DNA of 64,000 bases from Caryophanales bacterium UBA4951 (GTDB lineage Bacteria; Bacillota_I; Bacilli_A; RFN20; CAG-826). The translations under genes were made by a program, and so were the position numbers. Positions 1-7,495 of this stretch are shown here, one piece after another. The notes under the pieces were generated by a model that saw only the letters and a list, made by a program, of their open reading frames with translations, did not search any database and was not told the origin of the DNA. The stretch spans positions 1 to 64,000 of the forward strand of contig DHAP01000001.1 of the NCBI GenBank assembly GCA_002397465.1. The letters are read 5' to 3'. Every line of letters starts with the position of its first letter. Position 1 is the stretch's first letter.

Positions 1-75
1 ACGTGCACCTAGGAGTTTTATTACTATTACTTCCGAAATGAAGATAAGCATAATAAACATGAGAAAACAGAGGAA

Positions 76-795
76 ATGATAGTCAATATTTTCAAAGAAA
101 ATAAGGGCAGGTATGGATATAGAAGAATAGTCTACGCTTTAAGAAATGAATACGGTCTTATAGTCAACCATAAATTAGTTAGAAAAATCATGAAGAAATA
201 TGGTCTAGTTTATAAGGCTAGAAGGCATAGGAAATATTCTTCATATCGAGGCACTGTTGGTAAGATTGCCCCTAATGTTCTAAGAAGGAAATTCGCCGCT
301 GATGCGCCGTTCCAAAAATGGGCAACAGATATTACTGAATTCAACATAAATGGTTCCAAAATATATTTATCTCCTATCATTGATATGTATAACGAAGAAA
401 TCATTTCTTATTCGATAAGTACATCGCCAAACATGAATCTTGTTCTCGATATGTTGGAGAAGGCATTCAAAAAGCTTCCACCACATCAAAAATTAATTCT
501 ACACTCGGATCAGGGATGGCATTATCAACACCCAGAGTATCAAGCTCGTTTAAGACATCGGGGAATAACCCAATCAATGTCCAGAAAAGGAAACTGCCTA
601 GACAACTCAGTCATGGAGAACTTCTTTGGTAAGATGAAGATGGAAACAATCTATCTTTATCACATTAGGTCAATGTCTGAGATGATTGATGAAATCAATA
701 AATACATTTCTTATTACAATTTCTATCGCATAAAAGAAAAACTGGGAGGTTATAGCCCAGTCGATTATAGAAAAATGAATCAGAACAATTTATAG
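76..795 (+). CDS. IS3-family transposase OrfB (DDE), 5' part incomplete
   Basis: This is the catalytic subunit of an IS3-type DDE transposase. The three acidic residues sit in the motifs KWATDITEF, LHSDQGWHY and LDNSVMENFFGKMK. An HTH_21-like segment near GRYGYRR precedes the rve integrase core. The ATG at 76 is a minimal start. The frame is open from base 13 and encodes a typical YYYYFRNE stretch, but the residues expected just before it (RAPRSF) are in the next frame at bases 2-19. Either the reading frame shifts near base 19 or this copy carries a 1-nt lesion. The normal OrfB N-terminus is therefore not cleanly visible. Family assignment is firm; activity is uncertain. Confidence 0.85.
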   Translation: MIVNIFKENKGRYGYRRIVYALRNEYGLIVNHKLVRKIMKKYGLVYKARRHRKYSSYRGTVGKIAPNVLRRKFAADAPFQKWATDITEFNINGSKIYLSPIIDMYNEEIISYSISTSPNMNLVLDMLEKAFKKLPPHQKLILHSDQGWHYQHPEYQARLRHRGITQSMSRKGNCLDNSVMENFFGKMKMETIYLYHIRSMSEMIDEINKYISYYNFYRIKEKLGGYSPVDYRKMNQNNL

Positions 796-807
796 TTAAT
801 TAAAATA

Positions 808-832
808 GGTCCAATTTCTGGGGCGCACTACA
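808..832 (+). repeat. Terminal inverted repeat (right end) of the first IS3 element
   Basis: The sequence begins GGTCCAATTTCTGGGG and ends GCACTACA. It lies 12 bases after the OrfB stop, as expected for an IS150-group right end. The matching left repeat is outside the window. Confidence 0.75.
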
Positions 833-1185
833 CAAACCGAAGTAACACAGATTATTTCGCATTAAAAACTCAACGATAATTGAAATTTATAAGTCTATTG
901 CATCATAACCGTTAGAGAATGAGATATGTAAACCAGAAACTTATATCATAGAATCATCGCTTAATTTCCCTTCCAAGTAGCCTTTGTTGAATCTAATCAC
1001 TATTTCATCGCATTATTCACCATTTATATATAATTCGTGTTTTGCCACTCCGTTTCTAAGTGTAATGTCATATCATCGATAGAACTGACTTATTCTTAAT
1101 ACAGAAAATCGAAATTAATAAAGCTTCTCCACAAAAGAAAAGACTCTTAACAGTATTTGCATTTATAGAAAGGATCGAATTGAAC
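833..1185. other. AT-rich intergenic stretch, no gene seen
   Basis: About 350 bases between the IS end and the terminator of the next leftward gene. It carries many stops in all frames and no tRNA-like fold, long repeat or convincing ORF. It could be decayed sequence next to the IS. Confidence 0.6.
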
Positions 1186-1213
1186 AAAAAAAGCCCAAGC
1201 AATGAGTTTGAGC
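1186..1213 (-). terminator. Rho-independent terminator of the 4104-1243 unit
   Basis: Read on the minus strand, GCTCAA pairs with TTGGGC around a short loop and is followed by seven T residues (1192-1186). It lies 30 bases after the stop of the membrane-protein gene. Confidence 0.7.
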
Positions 1214-1242
1214 CATTTTATATATTCAAATTTGACAATGGA

Positions 1243-1716
1243 TTAATTAGTATTTTTAATCACAATTATTTTATTTAAACTTTCAATATATCCAACTTCG
1301 ACAAGTGAATTTACCAAATTATTTGAATCATATATCCAAGATGTTGTAAGCTCTTTTGTCTCGTTTCCATATTTAAACGACAAAGTAAATTTGCTTTGAA
1401 AAAAACAATGGTTTGCATAATCCTTAAACATAATTTGGAATATATATATATCATCCATGTTCTTTAAAATTGAATTCATATTATGTTTGACCATTACTGT
1501 TTTAATAATGAATGGTAAATCAAATAGTAAATAAAGAAATATGCCAGTTAAACAAACAATTGATGCAATTTCTAATGACTCTCTTTTTAGGAAGAAAAAA
1601 AGCCCTAAAAATAATAGAAAGAAAATCATAAAAAATGTAATAGATGATCCTAAAAGCAATTTAAATAATTTTTTGTCCTCTTTATATTGTAGAGTGTCTT
1701 TGTAATTTAATTTCAT
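1243..1716 (-). CDS. Small membrane protein of unknown function
   Basis: A 157-residue protein of no family that I recognise. Two strongly hydrophobic segments at about residues 20-47 and 50-75 (separated by the charged KRES) form a hairpin. A Lys/Asp-rich N-terminus precedes it, and a soluble C-terminal part of about 75 residues follows. Its start lies 9 bases after the stop of the large secreted protein gene, so the two are almost certainly co-transcribed and end at the terminator at 1213-1186. Base composition is AT-rich like its partner and unlike the rest of the window, which suggests joint acquisition. A role in exporting, anchoring or protecting against the partner is possible but is only inference. 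Confidence 0.7.
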   Translation of the reverse strand: MKLNYKDTLQYKEDKKLFKLLLGSSITFFMIFFLLFLGLFFFLKRESLEIASIVCLTGIFLYLLFDLPFIIKTVMVKHNMNSILKNMDDIYIFQIMFKDYANHCFFQSKFTLSFKYGNETKELTTSWIYDSNNLVNSLVEVGYIESLNKIIVIKNTN

Positions 1717-1725
1717 AATTTCATA

Positions 1726-4104
1726 TTAGACTAGATGAATTAGAGACATATCACCCAGAACTACCCTCCCTTTATTTTTTTCGTAATTAACTTGATTAGT
1801 ATTAACTCTTATTCTTATTCCGTAAGTCTCTTCTGGAAATGTAAAGCTATGTGAATCTAAAATATCTTTATTTTTCGACATGGTGGCAATATTAAACTGA
1901 TAAAAAACTTTATATATTCCTTCTTTAGATTTAGTTTCAAGAACTATTGAAGATTTAGTGTTCAAATATTCCTCTTCACTCCAAATGGCAATACCAAAAT
2001 TAAAAGCGTTTATATCTTGAGAAAAATCCATTTGCAAATATGCGGTTCCAGCACCTTTACATTTAGCTGATAACGCTAGATATTGATTATTAATATATCC
2101 ACATCTTATCCTTTGCGTAGTAAACGAAAAACCAGAATCAAGTGAAATGTTAGTTCTATTTTCATTATCGACATACTCATTATGAAACCCAAAATCTACT
2201 CCATTAATGCTTTCGCTTATTGGAGTTATATTATTTGTCTGGCTAACCGTTATAGAATATAAACCTGAAGATTTCCACCCATATCCTCTAACTCTCAAAT
2301 AAACTTTTCTTCCTTTAAACAAATCATACTTTAGTGAAAAATTTCTTCCATTAGTATAATCACCATCGTCATCAAATGCCAAAAATCCTTCATTAGATTT
2401 TCCAGGGACAATATTTGAGAATAATTCACCATAAGTATCAATAGAAGAGTCAGTTTTAAATTCATAAGTCGCTGTTTCTGGAGCAATAAAATGGTACCAA
2501 TGATATTCTCCTTCTGATAATTGATTTGGTATAGAGTGAGCCAAAACAAGTTCAGTGTCGCCTCCCGTATTAACATCTTCGATTGGATTTTGATTTTTTA
2601 ATCTGGCTTTTTGTATGTCATCAAGAGTTTTTAGTGGATAAACTGTTCCATTGAATTTTGCTTCGCTCGAAAATGCAGGTATTATATTACTATCATATAG
2701 ATACTCATTTTGAATAGTTGGAGTAAAATCAATATCGTAATTCATGTGAACAATACCAGGCATACTTTCGGTCTTTATATCGTATAAAGAATCTATTTTA
2801 ATTACTTCTTGATCGCTTGTAGATGAATTACATTCAAGTGCTACAGCTAAAACTTGTAAATAAGATAGATAATCTTTTGCCTCAGCAATTTCACTTCCAG
2901 GCATAATAGTTTCAAATAAACAATCCAAAAGAGATGGGCCAACTGAAGAAACGATACTTATTGCAAAAGAAATAGCTGCACCTATATTTGCGACAGGAAC
3001 AAAAGTCATTACTATGCCTGTGACAACGCTAACGCCATTAACGATGTCACTAGTTATGTCCAAACTTGCTTTTATTCTTTCTTTACTTCCTATTTCAGTT
3101 TTTAAAATTTCAATAGAATCTTTAACGATTTCATAAAGTTGCTTTCTCAGTTCTAAATCCCAAATATAAAGAGAAGCATGAAGAACCTTCTTGTCTCCCC
3201 TAATATAATGAAACATTGGATTTCCAAATTTATAAGCTGAATAGTATTGGCTACTTGTAAAAAATCCAACCTCTGATTTGCCGTATGAGGTAAAAGCTTG
3301 AATTTTAAAAGGATCATAATCCGACACCCAAAGAGCTGCACCAGCTCCCTTAGTATACCTCAAATTTGATATATTAACATTTTCTGATTTATAACTTACG
3401 CTTAATGATAAATGATATTTTTCTTGCGCATTAAAAGAATCATTGTATGAATAAACCCTTATATAATAAACGCTAGGGAATATAAACTTGGAAATTTTTT
3501 CCTGATAATTAGACGCACTCCTAGATGATGCTATTGAGGTTGCGTCATCTTCATCAGCATATCTATTATTGTTGTGTTCAAGAAGTTCTAGATCATAATC
3601 GCATCCACTAGGTATATTTGTAAGCTCAATATTTAAATCTGCTTTGCCAAAAACATGAAATTCATAATAATCTACATCAACTTCTCGTTTAATTAACCCC
3701 CATAACCATTCATTTCTATGTAGTGTTGCATTAAGAGAAGTTGAATAACTTGTAGGAGAATATGTTCCATCATATGAAGGAGAAATAATCCTAGCAGCTG
3801 AAATAGAATCATTGTTTTCATATTGATCTTTAGTTGCATCTGCACTTCTAGTTTCAATATCGTTTACTGCACCTGTGTCATTTTGGGAATGATATGCATC
3901 GAATCCATCATAAGATAAATCATCATAAAAAATATTTTGATCATCTTCTTTATAATTTACTTCTTGATACTGTTTGTGCCTAATAGTCTGTTTCTGCTGT
4001 GTTATATTATTTATGTTATATTTTTCTTCACTTGGCTGAATAGTTATACTAGTTGCACATAAACTAAGAGCAGAAATTATACAAACAAACATCTTTTTTA
4101 ACAT
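1726..4104 (-). CDS. Large secreted protein with two PPC-like domains
   Basis: A 792-residue protein with an N-terminal signal peptide (MLKKMFVCIISALSLCATS). A first bacterial pre-peptidase C-terminal (PPC)-like beta domain spans about residues 94-237 and shows the usual DVDYYEFHV and YYIRVYSY strands. A second, degenerate one lies at about 525-622 (YHWYHFIAPETATYEF). Between them is an alpha-helical part with a long Gly/Val/Ile-rich hydrophobic stretch at about 353-393 that could enter a membrane. No protease, LPXTG or C-terminal anchor motif is visible. PPC domains normally accompany secreted hydrolases or adhesins, but no enzyme domain is seen here. A GGAGG ribosome site precedes the ATG. 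The gene is AT-rich and lies between two IS3 elements, so it was probably acquired. Function unknown; a toxin-like or surface-interaction role is speculative. Confidence 0.75.
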   Translation of the reverse strand: MLKKMFVCIISALSLCATSITIQPSEEKYNINNITQQKQTIRHKQYQEVNYKEDDQNIFYDDLSYDGFDAYHSQNDTGAVNDIETRSADATKDQYENNDSISAARIISPSYDGTYSPTSYSTSLNATLHRNEWLWGLIKREVDVDYYEFHVFGKADLNIELTNIPSGCDYDLELLEHNNNRYADEDDATSIASSRSASNYQEKISKFIFPSVYYIRVYSYNDSFNAQEKYHLSLSVSYKSENVNISNLRYTKGAGAALWVSDYDPFKIQAFTSYGKSEVGFFTSSQYYSAYKFGNPMFHYIRGDKKVLHASLYIWDLELRKQLYEIVKDSIEILKTEIGSKERIKASLDITSDIVNGVSVVTGIVMTFVPVANIGAAISFAISIVSSVGPSLLDCLFETIMPGSEIAEAKDYLSYLQVLAVALECNSSTSDQEVIKIDSLYDIKTESMPGIVHMNYDIDFTPTIQNEYLYDSNIIPAFSSEAKFNGTVYPLKTLDDIQKARLKNQNPIEDVNTGGDTELVLAHSIPNQLSEGEYHWYHFIAPETATYEFKTDSSIDTYGELFSNIVPGKSNEGFLAFDDDGDYTNGRNFSLKYDLFKGRKVYLRVRGYGWKSSGLYSITVSQTNNITPISESINGVDFGFHNEYVDNENRTNISLDSGFSFTTQRIRCGYINNQYLALSAKCKGAGTAYLQMDFSQDINAFNFGIAIWSEEEYLNTKSSIVLETKSKEGIYKVFYQFNIATMSKNKDILDSHSFTFPEETYGIRIRVNTNQVNYEKNKGRVVLGDMSLIHLV

Positions 4105-4182
4105 TTATAAATCCTCCATTTAAGTAAATTGTAATATATAATACCTGACTTTTGCAGCAAGAAATACATTTTCATAAAATAA

Positions 4183-4215
4183 AACGAGAATTCATCGCAG
4201 TTTCCTCGTTTTTTT
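4183..4215. terminator. Terminator-like hairpin at the IS left border
   Basis: AACGAG at 4183-4188 pairs with CTCGTT at 4205-4210, followed by a T run on the plus strand and a T-rich tract on the minus strand, so it could work in both directions. It may insulate the secreted-protein promoter from leftward IS transcription. Confidence 0.4.
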
Positions 4216-4241
4216 GAACTGATACCATTTTCTTGTACTTT
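4215..4241 (+). repeat. Left terminal inverted repeat of the IS3 element
   Basis: Begins TGAACTGATACC and matches the reverse complement of 5504-5530 over most of 27 bases, including the inner TTGTACTTT block. Confidence 0.85.
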
Positions 4242-4257
4242 TTGTTCTTTGTAGTTA

Positions 4258-5154
4258 TTATATCATTTCATTGTTCATTAATCTATATTGTACAGGAGAA
4301 TAACCTCCCAAAGTCAGCTTGATTCTTTCGTTGTTATACCAGTAAATGTAATTATCAATTGTCTTAATTAGATTGGATAGTGTTCTTACCTTTTGAAGAT
4401 AAATTGTTTCGCATTTAAGTGTACCAAAGAAACTTTCTATTACCGCGTTATCGTAAGCATTTCCTTTTGAACTCATCGACTGAATAAAAGAAGCTTTCTT
4501 CAAATAATTACGATATTTAGGCGATTGATATAATACACCTTGATCGGAATGAATGAGTAGTTTTGATAGGTCTTCATTTGGATTGATTGCTTTTTTGAGC
4601 GTTTTAAGAATCAAGTCCTGATTCTGACTTCTTGATATTTGATATCCTTTAACTTCACCGTTATATAAATCCTGAATGACAGATAAATATAGTTTCTTTC
4701 GATTAATTCTAAACTCTGAAACGTCTGTTACCCAAGCTAGATTTGGATTTTCCTTTTTGAAGTCTCGCCTAAGAATATTAGGCGTAATCTTATTCGATAT
4801 TTGAGAGATATAGCGATATCTCTTTTTTCTTACTTTACAGATGATATGTAACTCTTTCATCCGTTTTCTGACCGTTTTATACGCAATATTCACATTATAG
4901 AAGTTTTGTAATGCTAATTTAATGCGGCGGTATCCATATGTCCTATTACTGCCTTCAAAGATTTCTGTGATAAGTATTTTGATTTCTTGATACTTATCAT
5001 TTCCTTTTTGATGTTCATAATAGTAGTATACGGATTTCGGTAATCCCGATATCCCAAGTAGATCCTTTAGTGCATATTTTCGCCTTAATTCTTTGACTAC
5101 TTGATATTTTTGTTTGTTTGTTCCTGTTTCTGAATTAAGGCGGAAAGTTTTTTT
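4258..5154 (-). CDS. IS3 transposase OrfB (made as OrfAB by -1 frameshift)
   Basis: The DDE transposase of the complete IS3 element. The frame is open from the A7 tract at 5154 down to 4258. It includes the KSVYYYY and GYRRI motifs in the N-terminal HTH_21 part, then the rve core with AWVTDVSEF, IHSDQGVLYQSP and YDNAVIESFFGTLK carrying the catalytic D, D and E. The most plausible product is an OrfAB fusion: orfA is in frame 0 and slips back one base on the A7 tract, joining directly to this frame with no intervening stop. All catalytic residues are present, so the element may be active. Confidence 0.88.
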   Translation of the reverse strand, partial: KKTFRLNSETGTNKQKYQVVKELRRKYALKDLLGISGLPKSVYYYYEHQKGNDKYQEIKILITEIFEGSNRTYGYRRIKLALQNFYNVNIAYKTVRKRMKELHIICKVRKKRYRYISQISNKITPNILRRDFKKENPNLAWVTDVSEFRINRKKLYLSVIQDLYNGEVKGYQISRSQNQDLILKTLKKAINPNEDLSKLLIHSDQGVLYQSPKYRNYLKKASFIQSMSSKGNAYDNAVIESFFGTLKCETIYLQKVRTLSNLIKTIDNYIYWYNNERIKLTLGGYSPVQYRLMNNEMI

Positions 5155-5471
5155 ACGTATTCAAGCTCCATCTCAAGATGTTTTACTTTGAGTTCCAAAT
5201 CCTGTTCAACCTCTTTTGATGGTTTATGGAATTGCCTGATTGAATTCTTTCTGTAGTCTTTTGGCGTTTGAAAGAAACGTTCTTTTCCATAGAGACGGTA
5301 TTGATACACCCATCTTGCAGGCAATGTATCATTTAGCGTTCCGCTACTTAAGTACATGTCATATTTTCTAGCTGCTTGACTGTATGATAACTCATTTTCA
5401 ATAATATCCAATACAACCTTTAGTTTGAATTCTCCACTCCATAATCTATTCTTTTTATTTTTGTCTTTCAT
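5097..5471 (-). CDS. IS3 OrfA, helix-turn-helix DNA-binding protein
   Basis: A 124-residue OrfA of the complete IS3 element. The N-terminal winged-helix/HTH part (FKLKVVLDIIENELSYSQAARKYDM) matches the HTH_Tnp_1/IS150 type. The C-terminal part (LELKVKHLEMELEYVKKLSAL) is a leucine-zipper-like coiled coil used for oligomerisation. The ATG at 5471 is 33 bases inside the right terminal repeat, and the terminal-repeat region would carry the promoter. Translation either stops at 5097 or shifts to orfB at the A7 tract (5154-5148). Confidence 0.88.
   Translation of the reverse strand: MKDKNKKNRLWSGEFKLKVVLDIIENELSYSQAARKYDMYLSSGTLNDTLPARWVYQYRLYGKERFFQTPKDYRKNSIRQFHKPSKEVEQDLELKVKHLEMELEYVKKLSALIQKQEQTNKNIK
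5148..5154 (-). promoter_or_regulatory. Programmed -1 frameshift site (A7) of the IS3 element
   Basis: On the coding strand a run of seven A lies so that frame 0 reads GTA AAA AAA CTT. Slipping back by one reads AAA AAA ACT, which is exactly the open orfB frame. An A-rich slippery heptamer near the orfA end is the usual IS3-family arrangement for making OrfAB. Confidence 0.7.
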
Positions 5472-5503
5472 TCGATACCTCCTGCATATACTTCTATTAT
5501 ATC

Positions 5504-5530
5504 AAAGTACAACTTTTTGGTATCAGTTCA
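5504..5530 (-). repeat. Right terminal inverted repeat of the IS3 element
   Basis: Inverse of the repeat at 4215-4241, ending GGTATCAGTTCA at 5530. It abuts the truncated recombinase reading frame. Confidence 0.85.
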
Positions 5531-6963
5531 GAATTTCCGGCTCATCCATAAAAGGAAGGGTCCAATTCCAAACGATGATTGAAAAGGCCAGAGCGGGAGA
5601 GATTGACATCATCTTGGTGAAATCGATATCGAGGTTCGCCAGAAATGTCATCGACCTGCTTTCGATAATCCAAGAGCTAAGGGTGAACGGAGTCGAGGTT
5701 CTCTTTGAAAGAGAAGGATTGTCTTCCCTAGACGTCAAATGCGACTCTTACCTAACGATGTACGCAAAATTCGCCGAAGAGGAAATAGTCTCGATGAGCA
5801 AGAACGTCAACTGGAGGAATCAAAAGGACTTCAGGGACGGAAGATACAAGATCAACGCCAGCCAAATGCTCGGCTTCCGCTACGACGAGAACAGAAAAGT
5901 CGTCATCGACGAAGCCGGGGCCAAATGGATAAGGGAGATATTCAAGCGATACGCCGACGGGCAACCCCCTGCCGAAATCGCTGAATTCTTGGAGGAAAAC
6001 CATGTTAAAACAGGGGTCGGGAACCCAAAGTGGTCCTCAAGCTCGGTCCATGCCATCCTCCGCAACGAGAAATACGTGGGCGATGCCGTGATGCAGAAAT
6101 TCTACATCGAGGACAGCCTTACCCATAGGCGAGTCACAAACAGCGGTCAGAAAGATAAATACTACGTGAAAGACGGACATGAAGGAATCGTCGACAGGTC
6201 CACTTGGGATAAGGTCCAAGAAATGATTAGCGCGAACGCAAGGAAATATAAAATCTTCAAAGGAAACTCGCAGGACTTCGTGACCGAGTATACGCATTTC
6301 GGCTATTGCCCCTACTGCCACGGGAACTACAGCGCAAAATGGAACCGAGACGTCCGAATGCTCTATTGCGGTTCGAACAGGACTAGGAAGCTATGCAAGA
6401 ACAGCGAATCCGTCTTCGTAGAAGACCTCGACAGGATAATCCCGATTCAAATCAAGAAACTCAAGGACAACGAGCCTTTGTTTAAAGAGGCTTTGTTGAA
6501 GGTTTTTGAAGAGGATCGGTCGGAAACCCAACGCAACCAAATAAAAGCCTTAGAAGGCGAGTTGGAGGCCCTGCGCGCCAAGTCCATCAAGTTCTCTAGA
6601 TACAAGGACCCAGCATTCGATGACTTAAAAGCAGAAATCAAAAGGAGCATCTCCTTGAAGGCGAAAGAAAAAATGGTTATAGAGAACGAGATAATCACAA
6701 AGATGAATCCTCAAGCCAGAGCGAAAAACATAATAACTGAACTGAGGAATTGTCCGGATGATGAATCGATCGGCGATTACGAGTTCAAAAAGCTCTTCAA
6801 AAGGGTCGTTATTTACAAAAGAGATAAGTTGGTCTTCATTATTGGAAACGAGAACATGTCAAAACTTCCAAGAAAGATAGAGCCTTCCTTCACTTGCTGT
6901 TACAAATACAAGATTAGGAAGACGACGTTCATCTGCAATTTCGGCATTTACATTAACCGTTAA
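5531..6963 (+). pseudogene. Large serine recombinase, N-terminus removed at IS border
   Basis: A large serine recombinase (phage or conjugative-element integrase type). From the border it reads ISGSSIKGR, then the resolvase helix region with SRFARN, a Recombinase domain (about LGFRYDENRK to NEKYVGDAVMQ), a zinc ribbon with CPYC and a later Cys pair, and a C-terminal coiled coil. Intact relatives begin about 50 residues earlier with a YxRVS motif carrying the nucleophilic serine. That part is missing; the frame continues upstream only into IS sequence. The remaining protein should be inactive in strand exchange. It is the relic of an integrated element next to tRNA-Thr. A terminator follows 10 bases after the stop. 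Confidence 0.85.
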
Positions 6964-6973
6964 AAGCAAGAAA

Positions 6974-7013
6974 AAAACACCTAGGTCCCGCGAGGAATCT
7001 AGGTGTTTTCTTT
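6974..7013 (+). terminator. Terminator after the recombinase remnant
   Basis: AAAACACCTAG at 6974-6984 pairs perfectly with CTAGGTGTTTT at 6999-7009 and is followed by more T residues. Confidence 0.8.
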
Positions 7014-7043
7014 GTTAATTAATCAGGTGCGTATTAATAGTTC

Positions 7044-7080
7044 GAATAACCATACCGGCATTGGTTATTCAAACTTTTTG
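7044..7080 (+). terminator. Second hairpin with T run, likely terminator
   Basis: GAATAACCA at 7044-7052 pairs with TGGTTATTC at 7062-7070, then a T-rich tail. It gives back-up termination after the recombinase, or belongs to an older gene end. Confidence 0.5.
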
Positions 7081-7198
7081 TTTTTCTTCTTTTTCTCATT
7101 TTTAGTGAAAACATGCGTAAATCGCAGTGCTTTTTTGTTTTGCTTAAACCGGTTAATTGAGGTCTAATGAATGTTAAACCAAGTTAAACGGGTGCAAC

Positions 7199-7228
7199 AA
7201 AAAAGCGACAACCTTACGTATTGTCGCT
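7199..7228 (-). terminator. Terminator of tRNA-Thr
   Basis: On the minus strand AGCGACAA and TTGTCGCT form an 8-bp stem followed by six T residues (7204-7199), 13 bases beyond the tRNA CCA end. Confidence 0.75.
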
Positions 7229-7240
7229 GTTTAAATTGAA

Positions 7241-7314
7241 TGGTGCCCCGCCGCAGAGTCGAACTACGAATTGGTCCTTACCATGGACCCGTTATACCGC
7301 TTAACTAGCGGGGC
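7241..7314 (-). tRNA. tRNA-Thr (anticodon GGU)
   Basis: A 74-nt cloverleaf with a 7-bp acceptor GCCCCGC/GCGGGGC and a D arm GTTA/TAAC. The anticodon stem is GGTCC/GGACC with loop ATGGTAA (anticodon GGU), and the T arm is CGTAG/CTGCG with loop TTCGACT. CCA is encoded. It lies beside the recombinase remnant, a usual position for integrated elements. Confidence 0.88.
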
Positions 7315-7399
7315 AATTGCGCGTGAGCTTCGGCTTTCGAGCTTTCCTTTTTGAGATGGCTTACGCCACCGGAAGTTCCGCTCTCCTGCCTAGGCTGCG
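7315..7399 (-). ncRNA. Structured leader upstream of tRNA-Thr (candidate RNA)
   Basis: Between a good promoter (7434-7406) and tRNA-Thr the minus strand can fold into a compact three-way arrangement. An outer GAGA/TCTC stem encloses a CGGA/TCCG hairpin and a TGGC-GTAA-GCCA hairpin with a GNRA-type loop. A GC-rich hairpin region follows. No known RNA family is recognised. It may be a tRNA precursor leader or a separate small RNA. Confidence 0.35.
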
Positions 7400-7405
7400 A
7401 GGAAG

Positions 7406-7434
7406 ATTATAGGCTATTGAATGAAGGCTTGCAA
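7406..7434 (-). promoter_or_regulatory. Promoter for tRNA-Thr and its leader
   Basis: On the minus strand a -35 TTGCAA (7434-7429), a 17-bp spacer and a perfect -10 TATAAT (7411-7406). Predicted start near 7399, about 85 bases before the tRNA. Confidence 0.65.
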
Positions 7435-7495
7435 CCTAGAAGTTCTCTTTTATCGAAACGGGAAAAAGGCACGCCATTCCTTATTAATAAGGAAC

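Larger units (their letters stand above)
1..832 (+). mobile_element. IS3-family insertion sequence, right part
   Basis: The window opens inside an IS3-family element. It encodes an OrfB transposase and ends at a terminal repeat at 808-832 that finishes in ACTACA, as IS150-like elements do. The left end, orfA and the target duplication lie outside the window. The element differs in sequence from the second IS3 element at 4215-5530, so these are two different family members rather than two copies of one. Confidence 0.85.
4215..5530 (-). mobile_element. Complete IS3-family insertion sequence (about 1.3 kb)
   Basis: A 1316-bp element bounded by inverted repeats at 4215-4241 and 5504-5530, each starting TGAACTGATACC from the outside. 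It contains orfA and orfB on the minus strand with orfB in the -1 frame of orfA. Flanking triplets differ (TTT on the left, GAA on the right), so no target duplication is seen. The right border cuts directly into a serine recombinase gene whose 5' part is not found on the left side. This indicates a deletion next to the element rather than a simple insertion. Confidence 0.9.

Noticed and set aside
5739..6698. Several frames inside the recombinase region
   Set aside because: They are shadows of the recombinase frame, which carries all the family motifs.
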